Shown: piece by piece, positions 7,319-14,651 of the stretch
Position numbering within the stretch: position 1 is the stretch's first letter
Layout of the letters: each line of letters begins with the position of its first letter
DNA from: Alphaproteobacteria bacterium
GTDB taxonomy: Bacteria > Pseudomonadota > Alphaproteobacteria > Rs-D84
Direction of reading: 5' to 3'
Length of the DNA: 32,465 nucleotides
Assembly: GCA_017650505.1 (NCBI GenBank)
Contig: JAGCET010000016.1
Coordinates: 1-32,465, forward strand
Translations under genes and position numbers: made by a program
Notes under the pieces: generated by a model
What the model was told of the DNA's origin: nothing
Database searches by the model: none
What the model saw: only the letters and a program-made list of their open reading frames with translations

Positions 7319-7723
7319 TTATTTTTCCATCGGACGACGTGGACCGTGGCGCATATCTTTGTGCATTGCGCGACGGACCGCACCGAATTCTGCACGGGTG
7401 ATGCAACCATTCATATCGGCATCGGCGTTAACCAATGCTTCCTGCATCTTTGGACACTTCACCGAATCCATAACCAAACATCCATTTTCAAACCGCGGAT
7501 GCATCTTTGGCATACCGTGACGACCATGACAGCATGTCAACTTTGCTACGGCGAAACCAAGCAAGAATACAATCAACAGCACAATAAATTTCTTAAACTT
7601 TCCGTGATGGCAACCACACGCACATGCGCCACCACAATGGCATTCGTGCGCATCAGCCGCCGGCACAACAACATTCCGTTTTGCAACGGGCTTTACAGTT
7701 TTCTTGGTAGTTTTTCTTGGCAT
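7319..7723 (-). CDS. Cys/His-rich membrane protein with one EF-hand
   Basis: 134 aa, started at the ATG at 7723 after AAGGAAGG; the open frame to 7813 runs through a hairpin and has no support. The order is a basic tail (1-17), a Cys/His-rich segment at 26-41 (HECHCGGACACGCHHG, possible metal site), one membrane helix at about 45-62, then CCHGRHG and an extramembrane part. That part holds a canonical EF-hand loop at 101-112 with Asp101, Asp103, Asn105, Thr109 and Glu112 as ligands. One helix and one EF-hand suggest a Ca2+-binding, periplasm-facing domain, by inference. I do not know a named family. Confidence 0.8.
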   Translation of the reverse strand: MPRKTTKKTVKPVAKRNVVVPAADAHECHCGGACACGCHHGKFKKFIVLLIVFLLGFAVAKLTCCHGRHGMPKMHPRFENGCLVMDSVKCPKMQEALVNADADMNGCITRAEFGAVRRAMHKDMRHGPRRPMEK

Positions 7724-7793
7724 TTTCCTTCCTTTTTGTTTTGCAGCGTCATTGTATAAAAATAAATTTTCAATGTCCAGAATTTTTTTTTTA

Positions 7794-7854
7794 AAGTGGT
7801 TGGCCCATTCCAACCACTTACACCATTACTAACCACTAACACTTACACTACTAC
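7794..7854. repeat. 10-bp hairpin plus CACTAAC-rich tract
   Basis: AAGTGGTTGG and CCAACCACTT pair across a 6-nt loop (7794-7819), followed by a run of ACTAAC/CACTTAC-like words. Similar tracts occur near 9870, 10430, 18470-18540 and 23345. It lies between RNase J and the EF-hand gene. Confidence 0.6.
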
Positions 7855-9696
7855 CTATTTCTGCACAAAATGCACACTGTACTGTGGTTTTTTGTCCGCA
7901 CCCAATGCCGCCCGCACAACTTTGTTCGCCGCAACCTGCACCGCACGAGTCAGGTTGTCTTGGACTTTGCGCTCGGCCTTGGACAAAGCATCGATTGCGC
8001 GCGTAATTTCAATCTGGATTTGCCGTTTCATAAACCCGGTCGTGTCAGATTCAAATATACCGGCGCTAGAAACCTCTGGCGTGCCCTTTAAGAACCCGCG
8101 TTTGTCCACTGGCAATGTGACAAATATCGCACCATTGGATGCAATTTTCTTGCGGTTCTTGTACACTTGGTCATTGGCACTGCGTTCGGTTTCGCCCTCC
8201 ATCACGACAAAGCCCGTTTCAATCGTTTCACATACGTATGGTTCCACTCCATCACCCAACGCAATCATTTCGCCATTTTGAACCAACATCATATGCTTTG
8301 CGCCACCGCGTTCCATCGCCATTTTCCCGTTCAGCATTTCGTTGATATAATCCCCGTGCATCGGAATAGAAACCTGGGGGTGAACCATATCATAGAAACG
8401 TTCGAATTCTGGCCGACCGGCATGCCCACTGGCGTGAACATGGTCGGTATCATAAATCGTGTGAGTATGAATCCCCATCCGCGCAAGTTTGTTATACAGG
8501 AAAGATACGTCCTGTTCGCGCCCCGGAATAATAATGGCACTAAACACCACGGTATCGGTCGGTTGCAGTTTCATTTCTTTAACCTGGCCCCGGCACAGGC
8601 GCGTCAGCATTGCGAACTTTTCCCCCTGGGACCCGGTCAGGAATATCGCCTGTTTTTCCGCGGGCAGGTCTTTGATTTCCGAAAACTGGTACACGTCGTC
8701 TTCATTCAGATACTTAAATTCAATTCCCATTTCACGGAATTCCGGCAACCCGACATATGGCACCGGATTCGGATTACTGCGTTCTTTTATTGCGGCAACC
8801 CGACCCGCGGCCCGCGCGGCCAACGCAAACATCTTAAGACGGGCAATACTGCGCGAATAACCGGTGACAATGACACGACCCGGCGCATTACGCATAATTT
8901 CCGTCAGTGTATCACGAACCTGAATTTCCGTTGTTTGTGGATTTTGACGCGATACAGACGTCGAATCGCACGCGCACGCAATCAGTTTTGGATCCGAACC
9001 AATTTCACGCAACCGCGCATAGTCTGTTCCCGGTTCAATCGGGTTGTCGTCGTTAAATGTCCAATCGCCCGTGTGCAAGATTTTTCCCGCACCCGTTTTG
9101 ATAATCAGCATCTGCGCCTCTGGCACAGAATGACTGACATGGAAAGTTTCAATTTCAAACGGGTCCAATTTCAACGTTGCGCCATTCGCATCAAATTCCA
9201 CAATGTCGCGCTTTGGGTCAAAGTCCAATTCAATGCCACGGAAAGTCTGACGCAAAATTTCCGCCGGGAACCGAGTGCAATAAATTGGTTTCCGAAACTT
9301 TGGCCAAATATATTTCAATGCGCCAATATGGTCTTCGTGCCCGTGGGTTATAACAAACGCGATAACATCTTTCTTGTGCTTTTCCAACCACCGTGTATCA
9401 CAGTACTGCACATCACCGGCACCGATTTCTTCTTCTAAAAATCCCATACCGCAATCGACGACGATAAATTTGCCACGATATTTATACAGGTACATATTCT
9501 GACCCACGTGTTCCAACCCACCAAGGGCCATAAAGTATACTTTCTCGTCATTTTTTGCGGACGAGGACGATTTTTTGTCGGCCTTGGCTCCGTTGCCCTT
9601 GGCCGAAACATGCACAGACAAATCTTCGTCGGTGTCTGCATCAACAATTAAATCCGGTTCCAAATCTGATTCTTGGTATTTATGTAATCTAACCAT
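7855..9696 (-). CDS. rnj: Ribonuclease J
   Basis: 613 aa from the ATG at 9696 (AAAGGA upstream; an in-frame TTG one codon earlier is less likely). RNase J is a metallo-beta-lactamase/beta-CASP nuclease with endo- and 5'-3' exonuclease activity in mRNA decay and RNA maturation. Visible motifs: GGLEHVGQNMYLY, the zinc motif HGHEDH at 118-123, HSVPEA, HTGDWTF, the beta-CASP segment GSQGE and the late HVHASGHA and MHGDY motifs. The first 50 residues are an acidic then Lys/Ser-rich extension, predicted disordered and absent from typical RNase J. The C-terminal about 100 residues match the usual small domain. It has its own promoter and a long structured leader. Confidence 0.96.
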   Translation of the reverse strand: MVRLHKYQESDLEPDLIVDADTDEDLSVHVSAKGNGAKADKKSSSSAKNDEKVYFMALGGLEHVGQNMYLYKYRGKFIVVDCGMGFLEEEIGAGDVQYCDTRWLEKHKKDVIAFVITHGHEDHIGALKYIWPKFRKPIYCTRFPAEILRQTFRGIELDFDPKRDIVEFDANGATLKLDPFEIETFHVSHSVPEAQMLIIKTGAGKILHTGDWTFNDDNPIEPGTDYARLREIGSDPKLIACACDSTSVSRQNPQTTEIQVRDTLTEIMRNAPGRVIVTGYSRSIARLKMFALAARAAGRVAAIKERSNPNPVPYVGLPEFREMGIEFKYLNEDDVYQFSEIKDLPAEKQAIFLTGSQGEKFAMLTRLCRGQVKEMKLQPTDTVVFSAIIIPGREQDVSFLYNKLARMGIHTHTIYDTDHVHASGHAGRPEFERFYDMVHPQVSIPMHGDYINEMLNGKMAMERGGAKHMMLVQNGEMIALGDGVEPYVCETIETGFVVMEGETERSANDQVYKNRKKIASNGAIFVTLPVDKRGFLKGTPEVSSAGIFESDTTGFMKRQIQIEITRAIDALSKAERKVQDNLTRAVQVAANKVVRAALGADKKPQYSVHFVQK

Positions 9697-9726
9697 CAAA
9701 TAATCCTTTATTTACGTTTAACATTT

Positions 9727-9793
9727 CCGCAACCACGCGAATCCAATGCGAATAATCACCATGCGATTATTTGTAGTGAATCCGTGATTGCGG
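9727..9793 (-). promoter_or_regulatory. Stem-loop in the RNase J mRNA leader
   Basis: CCGCAACCACG (9727-9737) pairs with CGTGATTGCGG (9783-9793) with one mismatch, enclosing a perfect AATAATC/GATTATT hairpin (9751-9771). It falls inside the expected 118-nt 5' leader of rnj, upstream of its ribosome binding site. Confidence 0.55.
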
Positions 9794-9820
9794 TACATCC
9801 TGCGCCAACGGCGCCGACGC

Positions 9821-9849
9821 ATGATACACCGAATTTATAAATAACACAA
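9821..9849 (-). promoter_or_regulatory. Promoter of rnj
   Basis: On the minus strand: TTGTGT (9849-9844), 17-bp spacer, TATCAT (9826-9821). Transcription would start near 9814. Confidence 0.5.
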
Positions 9850-9867
9850 GCAAAATAGCATCGCCCA

Positions 9868-9893
9868 CACACTAACACTAACCACTAACACTC
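9868..9893. repeat. CACTAAC-rich intergenic tract
   Basis: Tandem variants of CACTAACA/CACTAACC between the divergent rnj and DUF378 promoters. Same family as the tracts at 7820, 10430, 18470-18540 and 23345. Confidence 0.6.
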
Positions 9894-9913
9894 CCCATAG
9901 GTATTTGTTCGTA

Positions 9914-9942
9914 TTGTGTACGATGCCGCCCCGGACTATAAT
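9914..9942 (+). promoter_or_regulatory. Promoter of the DUF378 gene
   Basis: TTGTGT, 17-bp spacer, TATAAT. Confidence 0.6.
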
Positions 9943-9994
9943 GTAAATGTCTTAAGAAAAAGACAAAGTTTAACAAAATTTATGGGAGAAAAAA

Positions 9995-10198
9995 ATGAAA
10001 GGATTAACAGATTACATTCTTGCACCGCTGACTTTTATCGGGGCGTTAAATTGGGGTTTGGTCGGAATTTTTGGTTTCGATTTGGTCGCATGGTTATTTG
10101 GCCCCGGCACAATGGTCAGCAATATTGTATACGCCATAATCGGTGTTGCCGCCGTGGTGTGGTTGATACTAATGTTTATTGAACGGCCGACACGGTAA
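9995..10198 (+). CDS. DUF378 family small membrane protein
   Basis: 67 aa, preceded by GGGAG. Two membrane helices (about 8-34 and 40-61) surround a short loop. The opening GLTDYILAPLTFIGALNWGLVGIF is the hallmark of DUF378 (YuzA-like) proteins, which share the L-x-IGALNWGL-x-G core. The biochemical role of the family is unknown. It is a single-gene unit with its own promoter and a hairpin terminator directly after the stop. Length is typical. Confidence 0.92.
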   Translation: MKGLTDYILAPLTFIGALNWGLVGIFGFDLVAWLFGPGTMVSNIVYAIIGVAAVVWLILMFIERPTR

Positions 10199-10219
10199 TA
10201 AAATTTGCATCAAATTATT

Positions 10220-10241
10220 CCCCGCCGGATGCCCGGCGGGG
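10220..10241 (+). terminator. Hairpin terminator after the DUF378 gene
   Basis: CCCCGCCGG-atgc-CCGGCGGGG, followed by TGTTTGT rather than a clean T-run. Confidence 0.7.
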
Positions 10242-10290
10242 TGTTTGTATCATATTGAGATTGCATTGTTTTTTGTTGTGGTGTTGGGGC

Positions 10291-10314
10291 GAACAAAAAG
10301 GTACCTTTATGTCC
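10291..10314. repeat. Imperfect copy of a KpnI-centred palindrome
   Basis: GAACAAAAAGGTACCTTT followed by ATGTCC. It matches 22 of the 24 positions of the perfect palindrome at 10397-10420 and has the same orientation and flanking C. Confidence 0.75.
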
Positions 10315-10342
10315 ACCCTTTTTTTACATTTTTTCAAAAGAT

Positions 10343-10368
10343 AAAAATCCCGGATTTCTGGGATTTTT
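10343..10368. terminator. AT-flanked hairpin between the two palindromes
   Basis: AAAAATCCC pairs with GGGATTTTT across an 8-nt loop, with a T-run on the plus strand. No gene lies immediately upstream; it may back up the DUF378 terminator. Confidence 0.65.
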
Positions 10369-10396
10369 TATTGTGCATTTTTACGGTTTTCAAAAC

Positions 10397-10420
10397 GAAC
10401 AAAAAGGTACCTTTTTGTTC
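10397..10420. repeat. Perfect 24-bp palindrome centred on GGTACC
   Basis: The half-site GAACAAAAAGGT is followed by its exact reverse complement. It lies 106 bp from the imperfect copy at 10291. A dimeric-protein binding site or a mobile palindrome are both possible. Confidence 0.8.
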
Positions 10421-10429
10421 ATAATGGGA

Positions 10430-10462
10430 TAGTGGTTAGTGGCTAGTGCAAGTGGTTAGTGG
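10430..10462. repeat. GGTTAGTG-rich tract (CACTAAC family, reverse orientation)
   Basis: Contains AGTGGTTAGTGG twice with a GGCTAGTGC variant between. It is the reverse complement of the tracts at 9868 and 23345. Confidence 0.65.
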
Positions 10463-10510
10463 AAGAGGAACTAAATATACTGGGTAAATGGGATTGTTGC
10501 AGAGTGCAAA

Positions 10511-10613
10511 GTTCTCCTCCACTGAAGGAGTACGGCCTAGCAGGCCGGGAGGTGGTTAGAGCATTCGTTATTATTCTGTATTCTCTAACCACCCTGGTGG
10601 GTTCCACCCACCA
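10511..10613. repeat. Hairpin cluster upstream of a secreted-protein gene
   Basis: Four stems in a row: CTCCT/AGGAG (10514-10530), GGCCT-agc-AGGCC (10534-10546), GGTGGTTAGAG/CTCTAACCACC (10551-10593, 11 bp perfect), and TGGTGGGT-tcc-ACCCACCA (10595-10613). The first two hairpins and the following GGTGGTTAG share layout with the element at 14791-14838. The 10199-10657 interval holds no convincing gene. Confidence 0.6.
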
Positions 10614-10657
10614 CCCCTCCACAGGAGGGAACTAAAACAAACAAAAGGAAAGGAAAA

Positions 10658-11470
10658 ATGAAAAAAGTTATATTTGCAATTTGTATGTTGTGTGCGGGCG
10701 CGGCGTTTGCGGCGAATGAAGAATCGGTTACGTCGCGTGAATACGTTGATGCCGGGTTGGCCGCAATCCAATCAACACTTACCACAACCGGCACGGGCGC
10801 GATGACATTCGATTCGTCCGAAACCGATGGCCTTGGGCAAAAGCCAATTTACAATCCAAACGGGGATTATGCATCACAACAAAACGCACTGGTGACCGCG
10901 TCCACCGCCAATGCCGCCGTGCAGATGGCAATAAATGGCGAATTTGAATGCATCGAATGGGATCCGAACGATAATACCGTATGTTGGTTGGTAAGATTGA
11001 AACAATATTCCCCATCAAAAAATTTATTTGATTTCGAAAATGCCCAGATTTTTCATGGTTCTCAAGGAGCCGAACTAACAAAAGTAGAAAATGGTTATAC
11101 AATAACCCGGCCCCAAAATGGTACAGCGCGCCATATTGCAATGATGGAAGTTGGTAATACAGATAATTTTCTTGGTAAAACAATAACAATATCGGCAAAA
11201 GTGACTGGGGGGCACTGTACACTATATCTTTATCAAACCACCGCAAATGGTGAAGGTATACTTGTGTATGGCCAACATTCTACGTATGGTACTACACCTC
11301 AGCGTTTTACCGTAACAGTTAATCAAAAATATGCCGATAAACTAGCAATTGATATTTATATACAGTCACATGTAACAACTTGTACAATCTCAGATATTAT
11401 GGTTGAAGAAGGTTCTATCGCCACCGCATACGAACCGTACGGGCACCTGTATCTGCCGACGGGGATATAA
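10658..11470 (+). CDS. Mosaic secreted protein with a phage-tail-like C-terminal module
   Basis: 270 aa, strong AAAGGAAAGG site. Signal peptide MKKVIFAICMLCAGAAFA is followed by residues 20-115 (REYVDAGLAAIQS through VCWLVRL), GC-richer and like the rest of the genome. Residues about 116-250 are encoded by visibly more AT-rich DNA, and the composition returns to normal for the last 20 residues. The segment ending ISDIMVEEGSIATAYEPYG resembles the end of jelly-roll, carbohydrate-binding-like modules in phage tail and capsid-decorating proteins. I infer a surface or periplasmic protein whose middle was acquired or exchanged. Binding target unknown. Confidence 0.75.
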   Translation: MKKVIFAICMLCAGAAFAANEESVTSREYVDAGLAAIQSTLTTTGTGAMTFDSSETDGLGQKPIYNPNGDYASQQNALVTASTANAAVQMAINGEFECIEWDPNDNTVCWLVRLKQYSPSKNLFDFENAQIFHGSQGAELTKVENGYTITRPQNGTARHIAMMEVGNTDNFLGKTITISAKVTGGHCTLYLYQTTANGEGILVYGQHSTYGTTPQRFTVTVNQKYADKLAIDIYIQSHVTTCTISDIMVEEGSIATAYEPYGHLYLPTGI

Positions 11471-11473
11471 GTA

Positions 11474-11496
11474 AAAGCGCCACGATTGTGGCGTTT
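11474..11496. terminator. Bidirectional hairpin terminator
   Basis: CGCCAC-gatt-GTGGCG flanked by AAA/TTT, between two convergent genes. Confidence 0.8.
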
Positions 11497-11498
11497 AA

Positions 11499-12023
11499 TT
11501 ATTTTTTTAACTTTACAATTTTTTTCAATTTTTTTATGCCTTTGCTTAAATCGCTTTCTTCGGCGGGTTTAATTTCACCCGCTTCCAATGCCGAGCAGCA
11601 ATGCGGACATTTCGTCGCCAACACATCGACCGTTTGTTTGCAATACGGACACGCGCGTGTTGTCACAGCCTTTTTCGCCTTCATCTTGTTCACGGTGCGC
11701 ACAATCAAAAATGCCGCAAACATCGTGATAATAAAACTGATTACCGTATTCAAAAATAACCCGATGTTCAATGTTGTTGCGCCTGCGGCCTGGGCTTCGG
11801 CCACGGTGTTAAATGCCTGGCCATTTCCGCCGGACAATACAAAGAACCATTGTGAAAAATCAACGCCGCCAACCAATAACCCAATCGGTGGCATAATAAC
11901 ATCGGCGACCAAAGAATTAACTACACTGGTCATTACCGACCCGACGATGATACCAATCGCCATATCGATTGCATTTCCGCGTTCTGCAAAATCACGAAAT
12001 TCTTTTAAAAATTTACCCGCCAT
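11499..12023 (-). CDS. mscL: Large-conductance mechanosensitive channel MscL with zinc-ribbon tail
   Basis: 174 aa. MscL is a homopentameric inner-membrane channel that opens under membrane tension to release solutes. The N-terminal amphipathic start (FLKEFRDFAERGN), the first helix AIDMAIGIIVGSVMTSVVNSLV and the second helix around residues 88-110 are clear. After KMKAKK the cytoplasmic tail carries two CxxC pairs (Cys125/128 and Cys139/142), forming a zinc ribbon known from some MscL proteins but not from E. coli, and ends in a Lys-rich helix. Its ATG overlaps the aroK stop (TAATG), and its ribosome binding site lies within the aroK end, so the two are translationally coupled. Confidence 0.96.
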   Translation of the reverse strand: MAGKFLKEFRDFAERGNAIDMAIGIIVGSVMTSVVNSLVADVIMPPIGLLVGGVDFSQWFFVLSGGNGQAFNTVAEAQAAGATTLNIGLFLNTVISFIITMFAAFLIVRTVNKMKAKKAVTTRACPYCKQTVDVLATKCPHCCSALEAGEIKPAEESDLSKGIKKLKKIVKLKK

Positions 12024-12583
12024 TATTTTTCTCCTTTTGTTTTTATATGTTGGTTTAATGCATCCACAACCTTGGTCAATGTTTTGTGCAGACTTTCGTC
12101 AAACGTTTCGACGGTTATGTTTGCCATTGCATATGTGTTATACCGCTCTGCAATCAATTGAGCAAGGATTTTTTTACTATCATTGTGCAAAAGTTGCGGT
12201 CGTGTATCACGAAATTGGGTTCTTTTGACCAATAAATCCAGGTCTGCTTTCAGCCATATACTAATTGCATCATTCAAAACACGGTTGCGAATTTCGGGGG
12301 TTATAAACGCGCCTTCGCCCGTAGAAATAACCTTTACGCGTGGTGGTGTGTCGATAATGCGGTCGATAACGTGCTTTTCAACGCGACGAAATTCTGCCTC
12401 GCCATACAGGGAAAATATATCAACGACACTGCATCCGGCGGCGCGTTCAATTTCTTTATCCGAATCGATAAACGGCACACCCAAATGATGCGCCAGTGCG
12501 CGTCCAACACTGGTTTTGCCCGCCCCCATAAGGCCGACCATAACAATAGGCTTTTCTATTTTTATACGTTTATCATTTTTCAT
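12023..12583 (-). CDS. aroK: Shikimate kinase
   Basis: 186 aa from the ATG at 12583. It phosphorylates shikimate with ATP in the aromatic amino-acid pathway. Walker A is GLMGAGKT at residues 17-24, the shikimate-binding FIDSDKEIE follows near 37, and FRRVEK, STGEGAF (usual GGG) and the lid Arg segment RDTRPQLL are present. The start has no ribosome binding site but lies 7 nt after a -10 box, which suggests leaderless translation. The usual partner aroB is not adjacent; mscL follows in an overlapping arrangement. Confidence 0.93.
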   Translation of the reverse strand: MKNDKRIKIEKPIVMVGLMGAGKTSVGRALAHHLGVPFIDSDKEIERAAGCSVVDIFSLYGEAEFRRVEKHVIDRIIDTPPRVKVISTGEGAFITPEIRNRVLNDAISIWLKADLDLLVKRTQFRDTRPQLLHNDSKKILAQLIAERYNTYAMANITVETFDESLHKTLTKVVDALNQHIKTKGEK

Positions 12584-12590
12584 GCCGACG

Positions 12591-12619
12591 ATTGTAAATA
12601 ATTTTTTCCCCACACACAA
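12591..12619 (-). promoter_or_regulatory. Promoter giving a leaderless aroK start
   Basis: On the minus strand: TTGTGT, 17-bp spacer, TACAAT ending 7 nt before the aroK ATG. The -35 box is weak. Confidence 0.45.
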
Positions 12620-12684
12620 TAAAACTTTTTCAACAAGAAATTATGTGATATAATACAGGGAACAAAAACACAAGGGAGAGAGTA

Positions 12685-13728
12685 ATGAAAAAAATGCATA
12701 GTCTTGTGATTGCGGCCGGTGCGATGGCAATTGGTGCGGCGGCTAACGCGGCAAATTTTATGCCGTACGGCAATTCGGTGTCTGCATACGCGATTTCGGG
12801 GATTCAGCACAATATTTCAAAACGTGCACTTGGCGGAATATGGAATAATAAATTGACCAACATCACGTCAGATACGGAATATTCCGACCCAGACGAATAC
12901 GGTTCCATGCTGTATTACGGCGAATTTGGTGATGATACGGGAATTTTGCCAATGATTGGGCGCAGTGGTGGCGACGAATATGCGTCTGGGCATATTGGTG
13001 TTGATTGGTCGCATTTCGCAGATGAAATAAAGTTCCATGGTTTGCCGAATATGGATTCTGATTCAGATACTGCAACAGTATCGTTTGCACCGCGTTCCGG
13101 GGCGGTTGATTTTGAAGTCTTTGGTGGTTACGCCGGGCATCATTCGCGCAATTCGTCTTTGGATGTTGATGGCGACGGTGGGTTTGTTGGAATTGCATCC
13201 GGGGTCGAATTCGAAGGCTTTCATATTGGCTTTGTTGCAGATGCCGGAATTTTGGCGACACGCGTTGAAACACTTGATGCATCGCGCAGGTTTGAAAACG
13301 TATGGGTCGCGTTTGCCGCCGGGGCAGGGTACAATCACGATTTAGCCCAAGGCATCAAAATGCACATCGGCGTAAATGGCGGATATACATGGGTGAACGC
13401 GCCGAATTATGTGTCAAATGCCGGCGAAAACATAGACGTAACGAATTTCGGAATATTTGAGGTTACCCCAACACTTGGCATAATTGGCGATCTTGGGTCT
13501 GGGTGGCGCGCGGCAGCGACGGTTGATTATGTAATGAATTTCACAACCGGCGGCAAAACGACCGTTGACTATGTCGGGTGGGCGAACAGAAACGGCAAAG
13601 ACTATATTGAATACGGCATTGAATTGGGCCGCAGTATTGACGATTTTGAATTGGCAATAAACATTGGCCGGCATGATTTTGGCCGCACCGGTTGGCACGG
13701 TGGCATAAAAATAAATTATTTGTTTTAG
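12685..13728 (+). CDS. Outer-membrane beta-barrel protein (autotransporter-barrel-like)
   Basis: 347 aa, preceded by AGGGAGAGAG. Signal peptide MKKMHSLVIAAGAMAIGAAANA. The remainder alternates hydrophobic and polar residues with many Gly and aromatic residues and ends in KINYLF, the terminal Phe expected of BAM substrates. Strand-like repeats (FEVFGGYAGHH, FHIGFVADAGI, GIKMHIGVNGGYTW, WRAAATVDYVMNF) fit an autotransporter-type 12-strand barrel in the last 270 residues. There is little room for a passenger domain, so this is probably a stand-alone barrel. A -10 box TATAAT lies at 12649-12654 without a clear -35. The gene ends at a terminator before tRNA-Lys. Confidence 0.82.
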   Translation: MKKMHSLVIAAGAMAIGAAANAANFMPYGNSVSAYAISGIQHNISKRALGGIWNNKLTNITSDTEYSDPDEYGSMLYYGEFGDDTGILPMIGRSGGDEYASGHIGVDWSHFADEIKFHGLPNMDSDSDTATVSFAPRSGAVDFEVFGGYAGHHSRNSSLDVDGDGGFVGIASGVEFEGFHIGFVADAGILATRVETLDASRRFENVWVAFAAGAGYNHDLAQGIKMHIGVNGGYTWVNAPNYVSNAGENIDVTNFGIFEVTPTLGIIGDLGSGWRAAATVDYVMNFTTGGKTTVDYVGWANRNGKDYIEYGIELGRSIDDFELAINIGRHDFGRTGWHGGIKINYLF

Positions 13729-13744
13729 TCCAACCAGATTCAAA

Positions 13745-13767
13745 AAAACCGACGTAATGTCGGTTTT
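13745..13767 (+). terminator. Intrinsic terminator after the barrel gene
   Basis: AAAACCGAC-gtaat-GTCGGTTTT. It also lies just beyond the 3' end of the convergent tRNA-Lys. Confidence 0.85.
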
Positions 13768-13773
13768 GATTTG

Positions 13774-13849
13774 TGGTGGGGCCACAGGGACTCGAACCCT
13801 GGACCCAATGATTAAAAGTCATTTGCTCTACCAACTGAGCTATAGCCCC
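13774..13849 (-). tRNA. tRNA-Lys (anticodon TTT), CCA encoded
   Basis: On the minus strand the acceptor GGGGCTA pairs with TGGCCCC (one G-T), the D arm is AGCTCAGTTGGTAGAGC, the anticodon loop is CTTTTAA, and the T arm is CAGGGTTCGAGTCCCTG. Discriminator A and a genomic CCA follow. 76 nt. Confidence 0.97.
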
Positions 13850-13913
13850 CGAACTTAAAATCCAGCAGTTCGCCGCCGATTATTACACACAATTTATGCA
13901 AAATCAAGAAAAT

Positions 13914-14651
13914 TTATCGCGCCGGTGCATTTTTTGTCCCTGTTGCCGCGTCCGCCTGGGCGTCCGGCTTTGCGTTCGTTGCCACCGGTGCGGTTGCGGC
14001 AGACAACAGGTTATCAAAGTTGCGCGCCACATTGTCCGAAGAATCCAACCAATCGTTTATTTCCCCGATAATATTTCGAATGTGGCGTGCGACCATACGC
14101 CGATTTCCGCCAATCCGATGCATTCCGACCAACCGCGACATATCGCGCGCCAACGCGGACAAAAGGCGCACCTGTTCGGGCGACATAGCGTTTTCTTTGC
14201 CGAACCCGATAATCATGTTTTCCAATTCTTCGTAATATTGGCGCAGCATATCGATATATTCCGTTCGAATTTGCATTTCGCGTGCGATGCGTGCCTCGGT
14301 CCAATCGCGCATAGCCATCACCCCACCGTGCGTCGCCCGTCCGCGCACTTTCAGCATTTTGCGCAGAATCAGTACAAGGTGCAGCATAATCGTGTTGATT
14401 TTGTCGTTCATTCCGGCAACCAAGGTTTCATGCAACCGCCGCGACACGCGCGTTGTTGTGTAATCGTACAGTAAAAACACCAACGGAATCGCCAACAAAG
14501 ACGCCGAAATATTGCTAATCAGCCCTTCGACGGCGGGATCTTTGACATTGTCCAAAGATACAGAAAACAACACCACGCCACCGGCAATAGATATTACATA
14601 GGGCAACGACCGCAACAAAAAATTCCGAATTTTATATTCCATTTTCCCCAT
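13914..14651 (-). CDS. Unknown two-helix membrane protein with helical cytoplasmic part
   Basis: 245 aa, not recognised. Two helices near the N-terminus (about 15-32 and 46-63) are followed by a long, charged and probably helical region (about 66-215) and an Ala/Thr/Pro-rich disordered tail. The RRLHETLVAGMNDKINTIMLHLV segment and the many Arg residues suggest a cytoplasmic helical bundle. The start may instead be the ATG at 14642 (MEYKIRNF); neither has a good ribosome binding site. It is convergent with the barrel gene, with tRNA-Lys between. No function assigned. Confidence 0.7.
   Translation of the reverse strand: MGKMEYKIRNFLLRSLPYVISIAGGVVLFSVSLDNVKDPAVEGLISNISASLLAIPLVFLLYDYTTTRVSRRLHETLVAGMNDKINTIMLHLVLILRKMLKVRGRATHGGVMAMRDWTEARIAREMQIRTEYIDMLRQYYEELENMIIGFGKENAMSPEQVRLLSALARDMSRLVGMHRIGGNRRMVARHIRNIIGEINDWLDSSDNVARNFDNLLSAATAPVATNAKPDAQADAATGTKNAPAR

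Noticed and set aside
8167..9438. 423-codon plus-strand open frame
   Set aside because: It lies entirely antisense to RNase J, whose motifs are unmistakable; the residue content (many His, Phe, Arg) is that of a shadow frame.
10179..10424. 81-codon frame after the DUF378 gene
   Set aside because: It runs through a terminator hairpin and both GGTACC palindromes, and has no ribosome binding site.
13896..14474. 192-codon plus-strand frame
   Set aside because: It is antisense to the membrane protein at 13914-14651, starts inside the gap without a ribosome site, and is His/Cys/Arg-rich like other shadow frames.
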